This document shows positions 53,027 through 60,489 of a stretch of DNA of 64,000 nucleotides, piece after piece. This DNA comes from Acidobacteriaceae bacterium (GTDB lineage Bacteria; Acidobacteriota; Terriglobia; Terriglobales; Acidobacteriaceae). The position numbers were made by a program, and so were the translations under genes. The DNA lies in assembly GCA_025355505.1 (NCBI GenBank), contig JANXZM010000059.1, positions 29,404 to 93,403 of the forward strand, read 5' to 3'. How positions within the stretch are numbered: position 1 is the first letter of the stretch; each line of letters starts with the position of its first letter. The notes below the pieces were generated by a model, which saw only the letters and a list, made by a program, of their open reading frames with translations, made no database searches and was not told the DNA's origin.

Positions 53027-53100
53027 AAACACAGAGGACACAGGGCGGCACAGGCGAAATTGGTTCCCTCGGTGTTCCCCTGTACCCTCTGCGGTAAAGG
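53027..53100. repeat. Family B repeats as an inverted pair
   Basis: Forward AAACACAGAGGACACAGGGC (53027-53046) and reverse TTCCCCTGTACCCTCTGCGG with TAAAGG (53074-53100). Located between the convergent arginase and CsgG-like genes. Confidence 0.5.
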
Positions 53101-53179
53101 TTCTTCGACCGCCAGCGGCCTTCAAGATAAAACGGCGGAGCCAAATCGGCCCCGCCGTCAATCTTCGGACGAATGCAAT

Positions 53180-54175
53180 CTACTGCGTCTTCGTCTTCAC
53201 TGCATCTCCGGTCTTGAATCCCGATCCCGAAACGACCGTACACATAGAAGACACATCATCCACGTCGGTGACCTTGACCACGCCGATCGGGCTGCTCAAG
53301 CGCCGCAGCACTTGCCCTGTCGCCGGATCTTTGATTTCCTTACTCACCCGTTCGACGCTCAGTTCGTCACCCACTTTCACACCGGCCTTTCCGCCGACGT
53401 TCAGGACCACCTGGCCGCCATCCACCGCAGCCACCAGTCCCTGCACAACGACGGTTCGAATCTGCAGTTTGTCTTTGCCAACGACTACGTCCGTGGTCAA
53501 CTTGTCGGTGGCCAACTTGGTCGCTTCGCCGATGATGGTGCTTTGGAAGTCGCTGCTGCCGAAGTCCACTGCCCCGCCGCCAAACCCGCGCCAGTTTCCT
53601 CCGCCTCCAAGCATGGAAGTGCTGCTGCGCGACGACTCCCCCTTGCCCTCGGCAACCGCCAGGATTTCACCGGTGTCGATATCCACCAGGCGCGCACTCA
53701 GGCCAACAATCGCCTTTGAATTCTTGTGACTGAACCCGCCCAAACCGTGGCCACCCCAGTTCCCCCCGACCCCGCCGAGTCCCAGGTTCTTCGTCTCATT
53801 TCCAAACTGGGTGATGCTGCCGACGAGAATAGCGTCCACCCCGAGCAGCTTGCCGATTTTCGCGGCTGTGGCAGGATTCGCCCGATCGCTGTTCGAGAAA
53901 TTCTGCTCCGCTAAAATTTTGTCGAGGGCCTTGCGTTCGATGATGGAATACGAGCCGTCCTTCACAAGATTCGTTACCAGCAAGTCGGCTACGCCTTTGC
54001 CAATATCGATATCCTGGCCGAAAATCTGCGAAATTCCGGCGTGGACCGTGGCATACTCGAAGTCCATAATCGCGATGCGTTTCTTGCGTGGCGTTGCAGC
54101 CGCCTGCCCCCAAGAACCAACCGCGAATGCAAGCACCAGAACTGATATCCAAGCTATCCACCACGTTTTTTTCAT
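53180..54175 (-). CDS. CsgG/HfaB-family exported protein
   Basis: 331 residues from the ATG at 54175 (AAGGCGG 5 bases upstream). A signal peptide (WIAWISVLVLAFAVGSWGQA) without lipobox. The CsgG-like fold: RIAIMDFEYATVHAGISQIF, 'DIGKGVADLLVTNLVKDGSY' then SIIERKALDKILAEQNFS, and 'KLLGVDAILVGSITQFG'. The region 'LGLGGVGGNWGGHGLGGFSH' is Gly-rich and may be a pore or loop. CsgG forms the curli export channel; no curli genes are near, so the role is open. Confidence 0.85.
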   Translation of the reverse strand: MKKTWWIAWISVLVLAFAVGSWGQAAATPRKKRIAIMDFEYATVHAGISQIFGQDIDIGKGVADLLVTNLVKDGSYSIIERKALDKILAEQNFSNSDRANPATAAKIGKLLGVDAILVGSITQFGNETKNLGLGGVGGNWGGHGLGGFSHKNSKAIVGLSARLVDIDTGEILAVAEGKGESSRSSTSMLGGGGNWRGFGGGAVDFGSSDFQSTIIGEATKLATDKLTTDVVVGKDKLQIRTVVVQGLVAAVDGGQVVLNVGGKAGVKVGDELSVERVSKEIKDPATGQVLRRLSSPIGVVKVTDVDDVSSMCTVVSGSGFKTGDAVKTKTQ

Positions 54176-54424
54176 ACTATCCGCCTTCGCCAAATTCCGG
54201 AAGCACGTCTGCCGTGTCTTCCGTTTTGATTAAAACCAGATGTTGAAGCCCGTCGTTAACCGCCCCTGTTCCCGTGTTGCAGTCGCCCATTCCACCGGAA
54301 CGACGCTCCATTGTAATCAAAATGCCGGCGGAAAACTCAGGAGAAACCTCATTGGTCACCTTCAAGGGCAACTACGGTGATTGGGGAGTGTTCCGTCGCC
54401 TGCCGATGGCACTGATAGACGGCG

Positions 54425-54904
54425 ATGTTAGCGCATAGGCATATTCTGTCTGTACTCTTGGCTCTGCTTGTCTCGACTTACGCTGCGGCTGCCGACGACA
54501 CCTCTGGCTTGCATACATATTGCAGCGCTGTCTCTCAAGTCCGGGTTACATTCTTTGCCACCGACGAAAACAATTATCCGGTCGCAATCCTGACGAAGGC
54601 GGACTTTGCGGTAATCGACAACGAACTCGTGGTACGCAAATTCCGGAGCTTCACACATTCGGATGAAACCTCGCTCGACGTGGTGGCGCTGGTCGACCTG
54701 AGCGAATCGGTAGCGCCGCGCCTTCCAGTTGCCGTGAGCGACGTGCTGCAACTGGTTGCCCGCGAGCAATCGATCCCCGATGACAACATCGCCGTGTTGT
54801 CTTTTGGTGGAACGTTTGGAGGGGCGCTTGGTGGCATACGTCCTGCCATCTTTTGCTCAAGCGGGGTAAATAGGGGACGCCAGCGGAACCAAAGCTGCGA
54901 TTGA
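54425..54904 (+). pseudogene. Truncated VWFA-related Acidobacterial-domain protein
   Basis: A signal peptide (LSVLLALLVSTYAAAADD), then RVTFFATDENNYPVAILTKA with 'DFAVIDNELVVRKFRSFTHS' and SLDVVALVDLSESVAPRLPV, the start of the VWA domain with the DxSxS metal motif. After 'DDNIAVLSFGGTFGG' and GGIRPAIFCSSG the expected 150 or so residues of the domain are missing; the frame ends VNRGRQRNQSCD. ddl starts 33 bases on. Probably a 3'-truncated gene. Confidence 0.7.
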
Positions 54905-54937
54905 CGGGAAACACGCCGAGCGCCAGACTGAAATGAC

Positions 54938-56146
54938 ATGGCAAAGATTCGGGTTGGCATCCTCTTTGGCGGACGCAGCGGCGAGCATGAAGTGTCGTTG
55001 CTGTCGGCAGCGTCCGTTCTGAACGCAATCGATAAGACGAAATACGAAGTGGTTCCCATCGGCATCACGAAAGACGGCCGCTGGCTCACGGCGGAGCATG
55101 CCGAGCGGTTGCTGAAAGGCGAAGAGCAAGCGGACAAGAGTGTCCGCTCCACACAAGCCACACATCTTCGGGCGGGCGATCCGGAGGCGACTCCGGGAGC
55201 GGCTGTGCTGGCTCGAGGCGAGTCGGTGGTTGTTCCTCCGGAACCGGCGCGACGCGACGCTGGACTTGCGCCGTTCCAGACCGATGCGAATCTACGGCGC
55301 GCTGCGGATCGCGCCATTAACGTGGATGTCATTTTCCCCGTGCTGCACGGAACCTTCGGCGAAGATGGAACGATTCAAGGTCTGCTCGAACTGGCCGACA
55401 TCGCTTACGTTGGTGCCGGCGTGCTCGGCTCTTCCGCGGGCATGGATAAAGACATCATGAAATCTTTGTTCCGCGCCGCGGGATTGCCCATCGTGAAACA
55501 CGTAACCGTGTTGCGCAGTCAATTCGAACAGTCACCTAAGAAAGTGCACACGCTGGTCGAGAGCAAGCTGAAGTATCCCGTCTTCGTGAAGCCCGCGAAT
55601 CTGGGATCATCGGTGGGAATTTCGAAGGCGCACGATCGCAAGGAGCTTGGTCCGGCCATCGCAGAAGCCGCAAAGTTCGATCGCAAGATCGTGATTGAAG
55701 AAGGCGTCGGCGGCAAGAAGAATAAGGCGCGAGAGATCGAGTGCGCGGTGCTCGGCAACGACGATCCGAAAGCGTCGGTTGCGGGAGAAATCGTTCCCTG
55801 TAAGGAGTTTTACGACTACGACGCGAAGTATCTGCTGCAAGGCTCCGAAGGAGTGATCCCCGCGAAGCTCACAAAAGCGGAAATGAAAACGGTGCAGAAG
55901 CTCGCGATCGCGGCGTTTCAAGCGGTCGATTGCACGGGCCTGGCACGCGTCGATTTTCTGATGGACCCGAAGTCGAGAAAGATCTTCGTCAACGAGATCA
56001 ACACCATGCCGGGGTTTACAGCGATCAGCATGTATCCGAAGCTGTGGGGCGCAACAGGCGTGGCATATCCCGAGTTGATCGATCGACTGATCCAGCTAGG
56101 CATCGAGCGACACGAGGACAAGAAGCGAAATCAGTACAGTCGCTGA
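54938..56146 (+). CDS. ddl: D-alanine--D-alanine ligase
   Basis: 402 residues, about 30-40 longer than usual. ATP-grasp enzyme making the D-Ala-D-Ala end of peptidoglycan precursors. 'VGILFGGRSGEHEVSLLSAA' at the N-terminus, FPVLHGTFGEDGTIQGLLEL, then VGAGVLGSSAGMDKDIMKSL, 'YPVFVKPANLGSSVGISKAH', LARVDFLMDP and FVNEINTMPGFTAISMYPKL are intact. The extra length lies at residues about 60-125 (QADKSVRSTQATH and after), where a dispersed repeat is inserted in frame. Catalytic motifs unaffected, so probably active. Confidence 0.95.
   Translation: MAKIRVGILFGGRSGEHEVSLLSAASVLNAIDKTKYEVVPIGITKDGRWLTAEHAERLLKGEEQADKSVRSTQATHLRAGDPEATPGAAVLARGESVVVPPEPARRDAGLAPFQTDANLRRAADRAINVDVIFPVLHGTFGEDGTIQGLLELADIAYVGAGVLGSSAGMDKDIMKSLFRAAGLPIVKHVTVLRSQFEQSPKKVHTLVESKLKYPVFVKPANLGSSVGISKAHDRKELGPAIAEAAKFDRKIVIEEGVGGKKNKAREIECAVLGNDDPKASVAGEIVPCKEFYDYDAKYLLQGSEGVIPAKLTKAEMKTVQKLAIAAFQAVDCTGLARVDFLMDPKSRKIFVNEINTMPGFTAISMYPKLWGATGVAYPELIDRLIQLGIERHEDKKRNQYSR
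55130..55154. repeat. Dispersed repeat family E inside the ddl coding sequence
   Basis: GCGGACAAGAGTGTCCGCTC then CACAC. Inverse of the intergenic copy at 46761-46786 with about three mismatches. Codes for ADKSVRSTQ in a region between two ATP-grasp subdomains that tolerates length change. Confidence 0.65.
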
Positions 56147-56153
56147 ACTTCGA

Positions 56154-56321
56154 TTCACCGCCGAGACGCCGAGCATGCGGAGGAAAAGCAGAGGCTTAAC
56201 CACAAGGGTCACTGAGGAACACAGGGGAAAACATCGCCTCGATCGGGGCAACAATTCTTTTGATCGTGCGGAGCGCCCCTCCCCAGAAATTTTCTCGGCG
56301 CACTCGGCGTCTGGCGGTGAA
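56154..56321. repeat. Inverted family A pair enclosing a family B copy
   Basis: Forward arm 56154-56187 (TTCACCGCCGAGACGCCGAG), B copy 56196-56231 (TTAACCACAAGGGTCACTGA then GGAACACAGGGG), reverse arm 56288-56321 (TTTTCTCGGCGCACTCGGCG then TCTGGCGGTGAA). The unit ends 8 bases before the -35 box of the riboswitch promoter. Confidence 0.65.
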
Positions 56322-56328
56322 ATGACGC

Positions 56329-56357
56329 TTGACAGACCGATTGGTCGGTTATAGTAT
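56329..56357 (+). promoter_or_regulatory. Promoter of the SAM-riboswitch operon
   Basis: TTGACA (56329-56334), 17 bases, TAGTAT (56352-56357); an overlapping TATAGT at 56350 is also possible with 15-base spacing. An inverted repeat ACCGA-N4-TCGGT fills the spacer (56337-56350). About 35 bases later the aptamer begins. The promoter assignment is strong; a repressor for the inverted repeat is a guess. Confidence 0.75.
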
Positions 56358-56391
56358 TTGACTCCAAGTTTGCTTTTTTTGAGCAAGCTGG

Positions 56392-56496
56392 AATTTCATG
56401 ACGAGTGGCTGAGGGACGAGCCCTAGGACGCCACGGCAACCGGATCTGTTGATCGTCAGGTGCCAACTCTCGCCCGGCAACGGGGACCATGAGATT
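56392..56496 (+). promoter_or_regulatory. SAM riboswitch aptamer (SAM-I / S-box-like)
   Basis: P1 forms from AATTTCATG (56392-56400) and CATGAGATT (56488-56496), with one G-U. Inside are the conserved blocks GAGGGACGAGCCC (P2), GACGCCACGGCAACC (junction 'CGGCAACC'), GGTGCCAACTC and CGCCCGGCAACGGGG (P4-like). GGCAACC and GGTGCCAA are hallmark SAM-I sequences. With a terminator 34 bases after, high SAM should stop transcription of the PLP-enzyme operon. Confidence 0.85.
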
Positions 56497-56529
56497 CGGG
56501 GTGATAGCGATTTGGTCGCGTATCCCGAA

Positions 56530-56562
56530 CCTCTTTTCCAATCCGGAAAAGGGGTTTTGTGT
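56530..56562 (+). terminator. Riboswitch-controlled intrinsic terminator
   Basis: CCTCTTTTCC (56530-56539) pairs with GGAAAAGGGG (56545-56554, one G-U), loop AATCC, then TTTTGTGTT. Between aptamer and terminator, TTCGGG and CCCGAA (about 56495-56500 and 56524-56529) can pair and overlap the 3' strand of P1, a plausible antiterminator. Confidence 0.85.
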
Positions 56563-56618
56563 TAACTGGGGTAATTTTCTACCCGGCTCGTCCCGCAGTC
56601 ACGGAAAGAAGTTGCTAA

Positions 56619-57902
56619 ATGGAGACGAGCACGTACCAGCTCCGCTGCCGCGAATGCGGCAAAGCCTGGGGCAACCAGCCGCGCAGCATCTGCGAAGACT
56701 GTTTCTCGCCGCTCGAAATTACCTACGATTACGATTCGATTCGCCCGCGCATCTCGCGCGAAGTGTTCGCCTCGCGCGCGCCGAACATGTGGCGCTATCG
56801 CGAGTTGCTGCCGCTGCCAGCGGAGTTTCAGCCCTCCCTCCCTGTTGGATATACTCCGCTGGTCAGCGCGCCGCGGCTGGGCGAGAAGCTCGGATCGCGT
56901 CGGCTGCTGGTTAAAAACGATGCGGTTTGCCTGCCTACCTTGAGCTTCAAAGATCGCGTGGTTGCGGTTGCGCTGGCGAACGCTCGCAGCTTCGGGTTCG
57001 ATACGGTCGCTTGCTCGTCAACGGGAAATCTTGCGAATTCGGTCGCGGCGCAAGCGGCTCGCGAAGGGTTGAAGGCGTGGATTTTTATTCCTTCGGATCT
57101 GGAACCCGCGAAAATTCTGGGTACGCAAGTCTTTGGCGCGGAACTGGTGCGCATCAACGGCAGCTACGACCATGTCAACCGCCTGTGCTCGCAAATCGCC
57201 GACGAACATCGCTGGGGATTTGTGAACGTCAATCTTCGTCCGTATTACGCGGAAGGCTCGAAGACGGTGGGCTACGAAATCGCCGAGCAACTGGGCTGGC
57301 AATTGCCCGACAACGTCGTGGTGCCGATGGCGGGCGGATCTTTGATTACTAAAATCAAGAAAGCGTTTGATGAACTGATTCTCCTGGGACTGGTTGATCC
57401 GAAACCGGTAAAGTTTTTTGGCGCGCAAGCGACTGGGTGCTCGCCGATTTCGACAGCGATTAAGCAGTACAGCAACGAGATTGAACCGCAGCGTCCAAGG
57501 ACGATTGCGCGGTCGCTGGCGATCGGCAATCCGGCCGATGGACATTACGCGTTGAAGGCCATCACCAAAAGCGGCGGCTGGTCGGAAGACGTTTCCGATC
57601 CCGAAGTTGTCAGCGGTATCCAATTGCTGGCCGAGACTGAAGGCATCTTTACCGAGACCGCTGGCGGCGTGACGGTTGGAACCGCGCGCAAGCTGATCCA
57701 GCAGGACCGCATTCTGCCTGATGAAACGACCGTGCTCTGCATTACGGGCAACGGACTCAAAACCACCGACGTGCTGGCGGACAAATATCAGGCCGAAGCT
57801 CCGATCGCTCCGAAGCTTAGCGAGTTCGAAGCGTACTTCGCGGCTAAGGCGGCGATTTTGCCAACGATTGCGGAGACGGTGGCAGCGGTCGCTGGTCGGT
57901 AG
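56619..57902 (+). CDS. Threonine-synthase-like PLP enzyme under SAM control
   Basis: 427 residues. N-terminal zinc-ribbon-like Cys pairs (C10-x2-C13, C25-x2-C28), then the fold-type II PLP core: TLSFKDRVVAVALANARSFG with Schiff-base Lys111, ACSSTGNLANSVAAQA, and 'PMAGGSLITKIKKAFDELIL'. By homology it is threonine synthase (O-phosphohomoserine to threonine). The SAM riboswitch upstream and sulfur-carrier gene downstream instead suggest it may make homocysteine from a homoserine ester and carrier-bound sulfide. Which reaction holds cannot be told from sequence. Confidence 0.85.
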   Translation: METSTYQLRCRECGKAWGNQPRSICEDCFSPLEITYDYDSIRPRISREVFASRAPNMWRYRELLPLPAEFQPSLPVGYTPLVSAPRLGEKLGSRRLLVKNDAVCLPTLSFKDRVVAVALANARSFGFDTVACSSTGNLANSVAAQAAREGLKAWIFIPSDLEPAKILGTQVFGAELVRINGSYDHVNRLCSQIADEHRWGFVNVNLRPYYAEGSKTVGYEIAEQLGWQLPDNVVVPMAGGSLITKIKKAFDELILLGLVDPKPVKFFGAQATGCSPISTAIKQYSNEIEPQRPRTIARSLAIGNPADGHYALKAITKSGGWSEDVSDPEVVSGIQLLAETEGIFTETAGGVTVGTARKLIQQDRILPDETTVLCITGNGLKTTDVLADKYQAEAPIAPKLSEFEAYFAAKAAILPTIAETVAAVAGR

Positions 57903-58000
57903 TCGTTCGCTGTTGGCTTTTGGCTGGATCTTTCTGTCATGGTTACGCGCATGACTTGATTTTTATTTTTGTTACGGGCTTTTTGTCCGGGAGGGTTTTT

Positions 58001-58282
58001 ATGAGCATCACGGTTCAGATTCCCACGGCTTTGCGGCGGCTTACTGCCGGGACGCCGCGAGTCGTTTGCTCGGCGGCTAATCTCAGTGAGCTGTTCTCGG
58101 AGCTCGACCTGCAGTTCCCCGACTTGAAGCCCCATTTGCGGGATGAAGCGGGGGAGACGCGGCGGTTCCTGAATATTTATGTGAACGAGGAAGATATTCG
58201 CTTTTTGGGGGGCGCTTCGTATTCGTTCCAGGACGGCGATGAGGTGTTGCTGGTGCCTTCGATCGCGGGCGGATTGGAGTAG
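58001..58282 (+). CDS. ThiS/MoaD-like sulfur carrier with a two-residue extension past GG
   Basis: 93 residues from the ATG at 58001, preceded by GGGAGGG. Ubiquitin-like beta-grasp fold: 'ITVQIPTALRRLTAGTPR', LNIYVNEEDIRFL, then 'SFQDGDEVLLVPSIAGGLE'. Gly90-Gly91 is the usual thiocarboxylate tail, but Leu-Glu follow, so a protease must trim it before an E1-like enzyme can activate it (compare HcyS/HcyD of Wolinella). Separated by 98 bases from the PLP-enzyme gene; same transcript inferred. Confidence 0.85.
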   Translation: MSITVQIPTALRRLTAGTPRVVCSAANLSELFSELDLQFPDLKPHLRDEAGETRRFLNIYVNEEDIRFLGGASYSFQDGDEVLLVPSIAGGLE

Positions 58283-58489
58283 ATGTTTCGGCGGCGGCTT
58301 CGAGGTTTATGGAGTCCGTGGAGTCGCCGCCTTGTGCTCTCTTTGCTTCTTCCTGCGTCTCGTTTTCTTCTTCCTCTTCATCTTTTTCTTTGGTACTACC
58401 TTAACGTTTTGAACGCGTGGTGCGTGGTGGGGCGGATTGCGATGGAGATATCTTCGGAGTACACTCTAACTAACTGGTTAATTATATGA
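58283..58489 (+). CDS. Possible 68-residue membrane protein between the sulfur carrier and tetR
   Basis: Starts with the base after the carrier's stop and ends by a 4-base overlap with the tetR start. MFRRRLRGLWSPWSRRLVLS then LLLPASRFLLPLHLFLWYYL: a basic tip and two hydrophobic stretches. The overlaps suggest translational coupling, but I recognise no family, and the tail would overlap a likely operator. Could equally be spurious. Confidence 0.25.
   Translation: MFRRRLRGLWSPWSRRLVLSLLLPASRFLLPLHLFLWYYLNVLNAWCVVGRIAMEISSEYTLTNWLII
58471..58480. promoter_or_regulatory. Possible TetR operator
   Basis: TAAC-TG-GTTA, a perfect 10-bp inverted repeat 5 bases before the tetR ATG, next to another TAAC. 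Small, AT-rich and in the position used for autorepression, but short enough to occur by chance. Confidence 0.35.
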
Positions 58490-59223
58490 ACCAATCTGCG
58501 GCTACTCCTCGTCCGGCGCGGCCACGTCGTAGCACTCGCCGCGCTGGCACCGGGCGGCTCGCTGCCCGTTTGGGAACTCGGGGGCGTCCGGAGGAGAGTC
58601 GGGCTTCAATTCTGAAGGCGGCGGTTGCAGAATTTTCCGAGCATGGGGTTGCGGGAGCCCGGACGGATGCGATCGCTCGGGCGGCGCACGTCAACAAGGC
58701 ACTGCTTTATTACTACTTCAAAGATAAGGATGCGTTGTACGAAGCGGTGCTGGACCACGTGTTCAGCGGGCTGCGGGCGCGGGTGATGCCGGTGCTTGAA
58801 AGCGAACTGCCGCCGCGGCGGAAAATGCTGGAATATCTGGGAACGTATTTCGATTACATCGCGGCGAATCCGCGGTTTCCGCGAGTGGTGCAGGGGGAGT
58901 GGATGCGCTCGGGCGCGAAAGGGAGCGCTCGGATGCAGCGTGTGGCTAAGAAATATTTTCGTCCGATCTTCGAGAAGGTGGCTGGTGTGCTGCGGGAGGG
59001 GATTGCGACGGGGGAGTTTCGGGCGGTGAATCCGATGGATTTTCTGCCTTCGGTGGCGGCGGTGATTGTGTTTTATTTCAGCGCGGCGCCGCTGATGAAG
59101 ACGCTGATGAAGGCGGATCCGTTGTCGGTGGAACGGATACGGGAGCGGCGGGCGTTTGTTCTGGATTTTATTTCGGCGGCGCTGTTTCGGCGAGCACCGG
59201 CGAGACGCGGAGACAGATTTTAA
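58486..59223 (+). CDS. TetR/AcrR-family repressor of the adjacent efflux operon
   Basis: 245 residues. The 35-residue N-terminus is Arg-rich; the HTH follows: SILKAAVAEFSEHGVAGART then DAIARAAHVNKALLYYYFKD, with 'YYYFKDKDALYEAVLDHVFS' the family signature. The C-terminal ligand domain is like CecR/YbiH-type regulators that control YbhGFSR exporters, which fits the next three genes. The last residues (RAPARRGDRF) are coded by a family A repeat. Confidence 0.9.
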   Translation: MNQSAATPRPARPRRSTRRAGTGRLAARLGTRGRPEESRASILKAAVAEFSEHGVAGARTDAIARAAHVNKALLYYYFKDKDALYEAVLDHVFSGLRARVMPVLESELPPRRKMLEYLGTYFDYIAANPRFPRVVQGEWMRSGAKGSARMQRVAKKYFRPIFEKVAGVLREGIATGEFRAVNPMDFLPSVAAVIVFYFSAAPLMKTLMKADPLSVERIRERRAFVLDFISAALFRRAPARRGDRF

Positions 59224-59252
59224 CCACAGGGGTCACAGAGGGACACAGGGGG
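59194..59252. repeat. Family A (within the tetR end) and family B repeats
   Basis: GCACCGGCGAGACGCGGAGA (59194-59213) supplies the last codons of tetR. TTTTAACCACAGGGGTCACA then GAGGGACACAGGGGG (59218-59252) is family B, forward. A then B, same order as at 56154-56231. Confidence 0.6.
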
Positions 59253-59385
59253 AATCGGACATCCAGAACTGTGAGGAAGCAGACGACAATTCCGCCCTCG
59301 TCGCTTCGAAAAACGGAGCGACTAGAACGGGGCACCCTTTTGATTCATTAACACTGCCTGGATTCTGGACGCTAGGAGATATGCG

Positions 59386-60444
59386 ATGAGTGCGCGAAAT
59401 AAATTTTTGATTGTGCTGGGGATCATTCTTGCGAGTGCTTCGGGGTACTACTTTTTTTCTACTCCGACAGGGAAAGACCTGGTTTTGGTGGGGACGGTGG
59501 ATGCGAATCAGATCGTAGTGAGTCCCCAGATACAGGGACGGATTCTGAAGCTGCTGGTGGAGGAAGGGGCGCAGGTGAAGCAGGGGGATTTGATTGCTTT
59601 GCTGGATGCTTCGGAGTTGGAGGCGCAGGAGCGAGGGGCGGCTGCAACGATTGCCAGTTTGCGGTCGAAGGTGAGCGAGAACGAATACACCCGGCAATCC
59701 ACACAAGGGTCGACGGCTGGGGATGTGGCGAATTCGCAGGCGCGGCTGCAGGCGGCGCGGGCGCAACTGGCGCAGTCGGAAGCTACGTTGACGCGGGTGG
59801 AGAGCGACAGCCGGCGGATTGTTGGACTGGCGCAGGCGGGTGTGGCTTCGGAGATGGAGAAGGTGCAGGCGGAGATGAATCTGAAGGCGCAAGAGGCTAG
59901 CGTGCAGGCGCTGAAGGATCAGGTGACGGCGGGGCAGGCGGATTTGAATTCGGCGATGGCGCGGACAAAACAGGCTGCGGCGGCGCAGAGTACGGTGACA
60001 TCGACTCGGGCGCAGGTGGATAACGCGGTGTCGCAGTTGAAGGAAGCGGAAGTGCGGCTGGGTTATACGAAGATCTATTCGCCGGTGACGGGGACGGTTT
60101 TGGTGCGGGCGGCGCGCGAAGGCGAAGTGGTGAACGCAGGGCAGGCGATCGTGACGGTGGTGGATTTCAGCGACACTTGGGTCTTCGCTTCGATTCCGGA
60201 AACGGAGTCCGATCACCTTGGATTGGGAGACACGCTGCGGGTGCGGCTGCCGGGAGGCACGGTGGTTCCGGGGAAAGTTTTTTACAAGGCGGCCGAAGCG
60301 GATTTTGCTACGCAGCGGGATGTAGGGCGGCGGAAACGGGATATACGAACGATTGGGTTGAAGGTGAGGCTGGAAAATCCTAAGGGGGCTTACGTGCCAG
60401 GGATGACGGCGGAGGTGTTAGTGTCGCCTGCACAGTTGAGGTAG
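59386..60444 (+). CDS. HlyD-family membrane-fusion protein
   Basis: 352 residues. One N-terminal membrane helix (FLIVLGIILASASGYYFFST), then a lipoyl half (LVGTVDANQIVVSPQIQGRI), a long coiled coil (about 75-215, with 'SQARLQAARAQLAQSEATLT'), the second lipoyl half (LGYTKIYSPVTGTVLVRAAR) and a beta-barrel end. Links an inner-membrane exporter to the outer membrane, matching YbhG. Followed by its ATPase and permease. Confidence 0.93.
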   Translation: MSARNKFLIVLGIILASASGYYFFSTPTGKDLVLVGTVDANQIVVSPQIQGRILKLLVEEGAQVKQGDLIALLDASELEAQERGAAATIASLRSKVSENEYTRQSTQGSTAGDVANSQARLQAARAQLAQSEATLTRVESDSRRIVGLAQAGVASEMEKVQAEMNLKAQEASVQALKDQVTAGQADLNSAMARTKQAAAAQSTVTSTRAQVDNAVSQLKEAEVRLGYTKIYSPVTGTVLVRAAREGEVVNAGQAIVTVVDFSDTWVFASIPETESDHLGLGDTLRVRLPGGTVVPGKVFYKAAEADFATQRDVGRRKRDIRTIGLKVRLENPKGAYVPGMTAEVLVSPAQLR

Positions 60445-60489
60445 GAAAGAGCCAGGTTTCAGGGTTTCAAAGTTTCAGGGGTGCAGGGC

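Noticed and set aside
56392..56496. SAM-IV instead of SAM-I for the aptamer
   Set aside because: The GGCAACC, GGTGCCAA and P1 arrangement with a terminator fits SAM-I better, though the variant SAM-I/IV class is not excluded.
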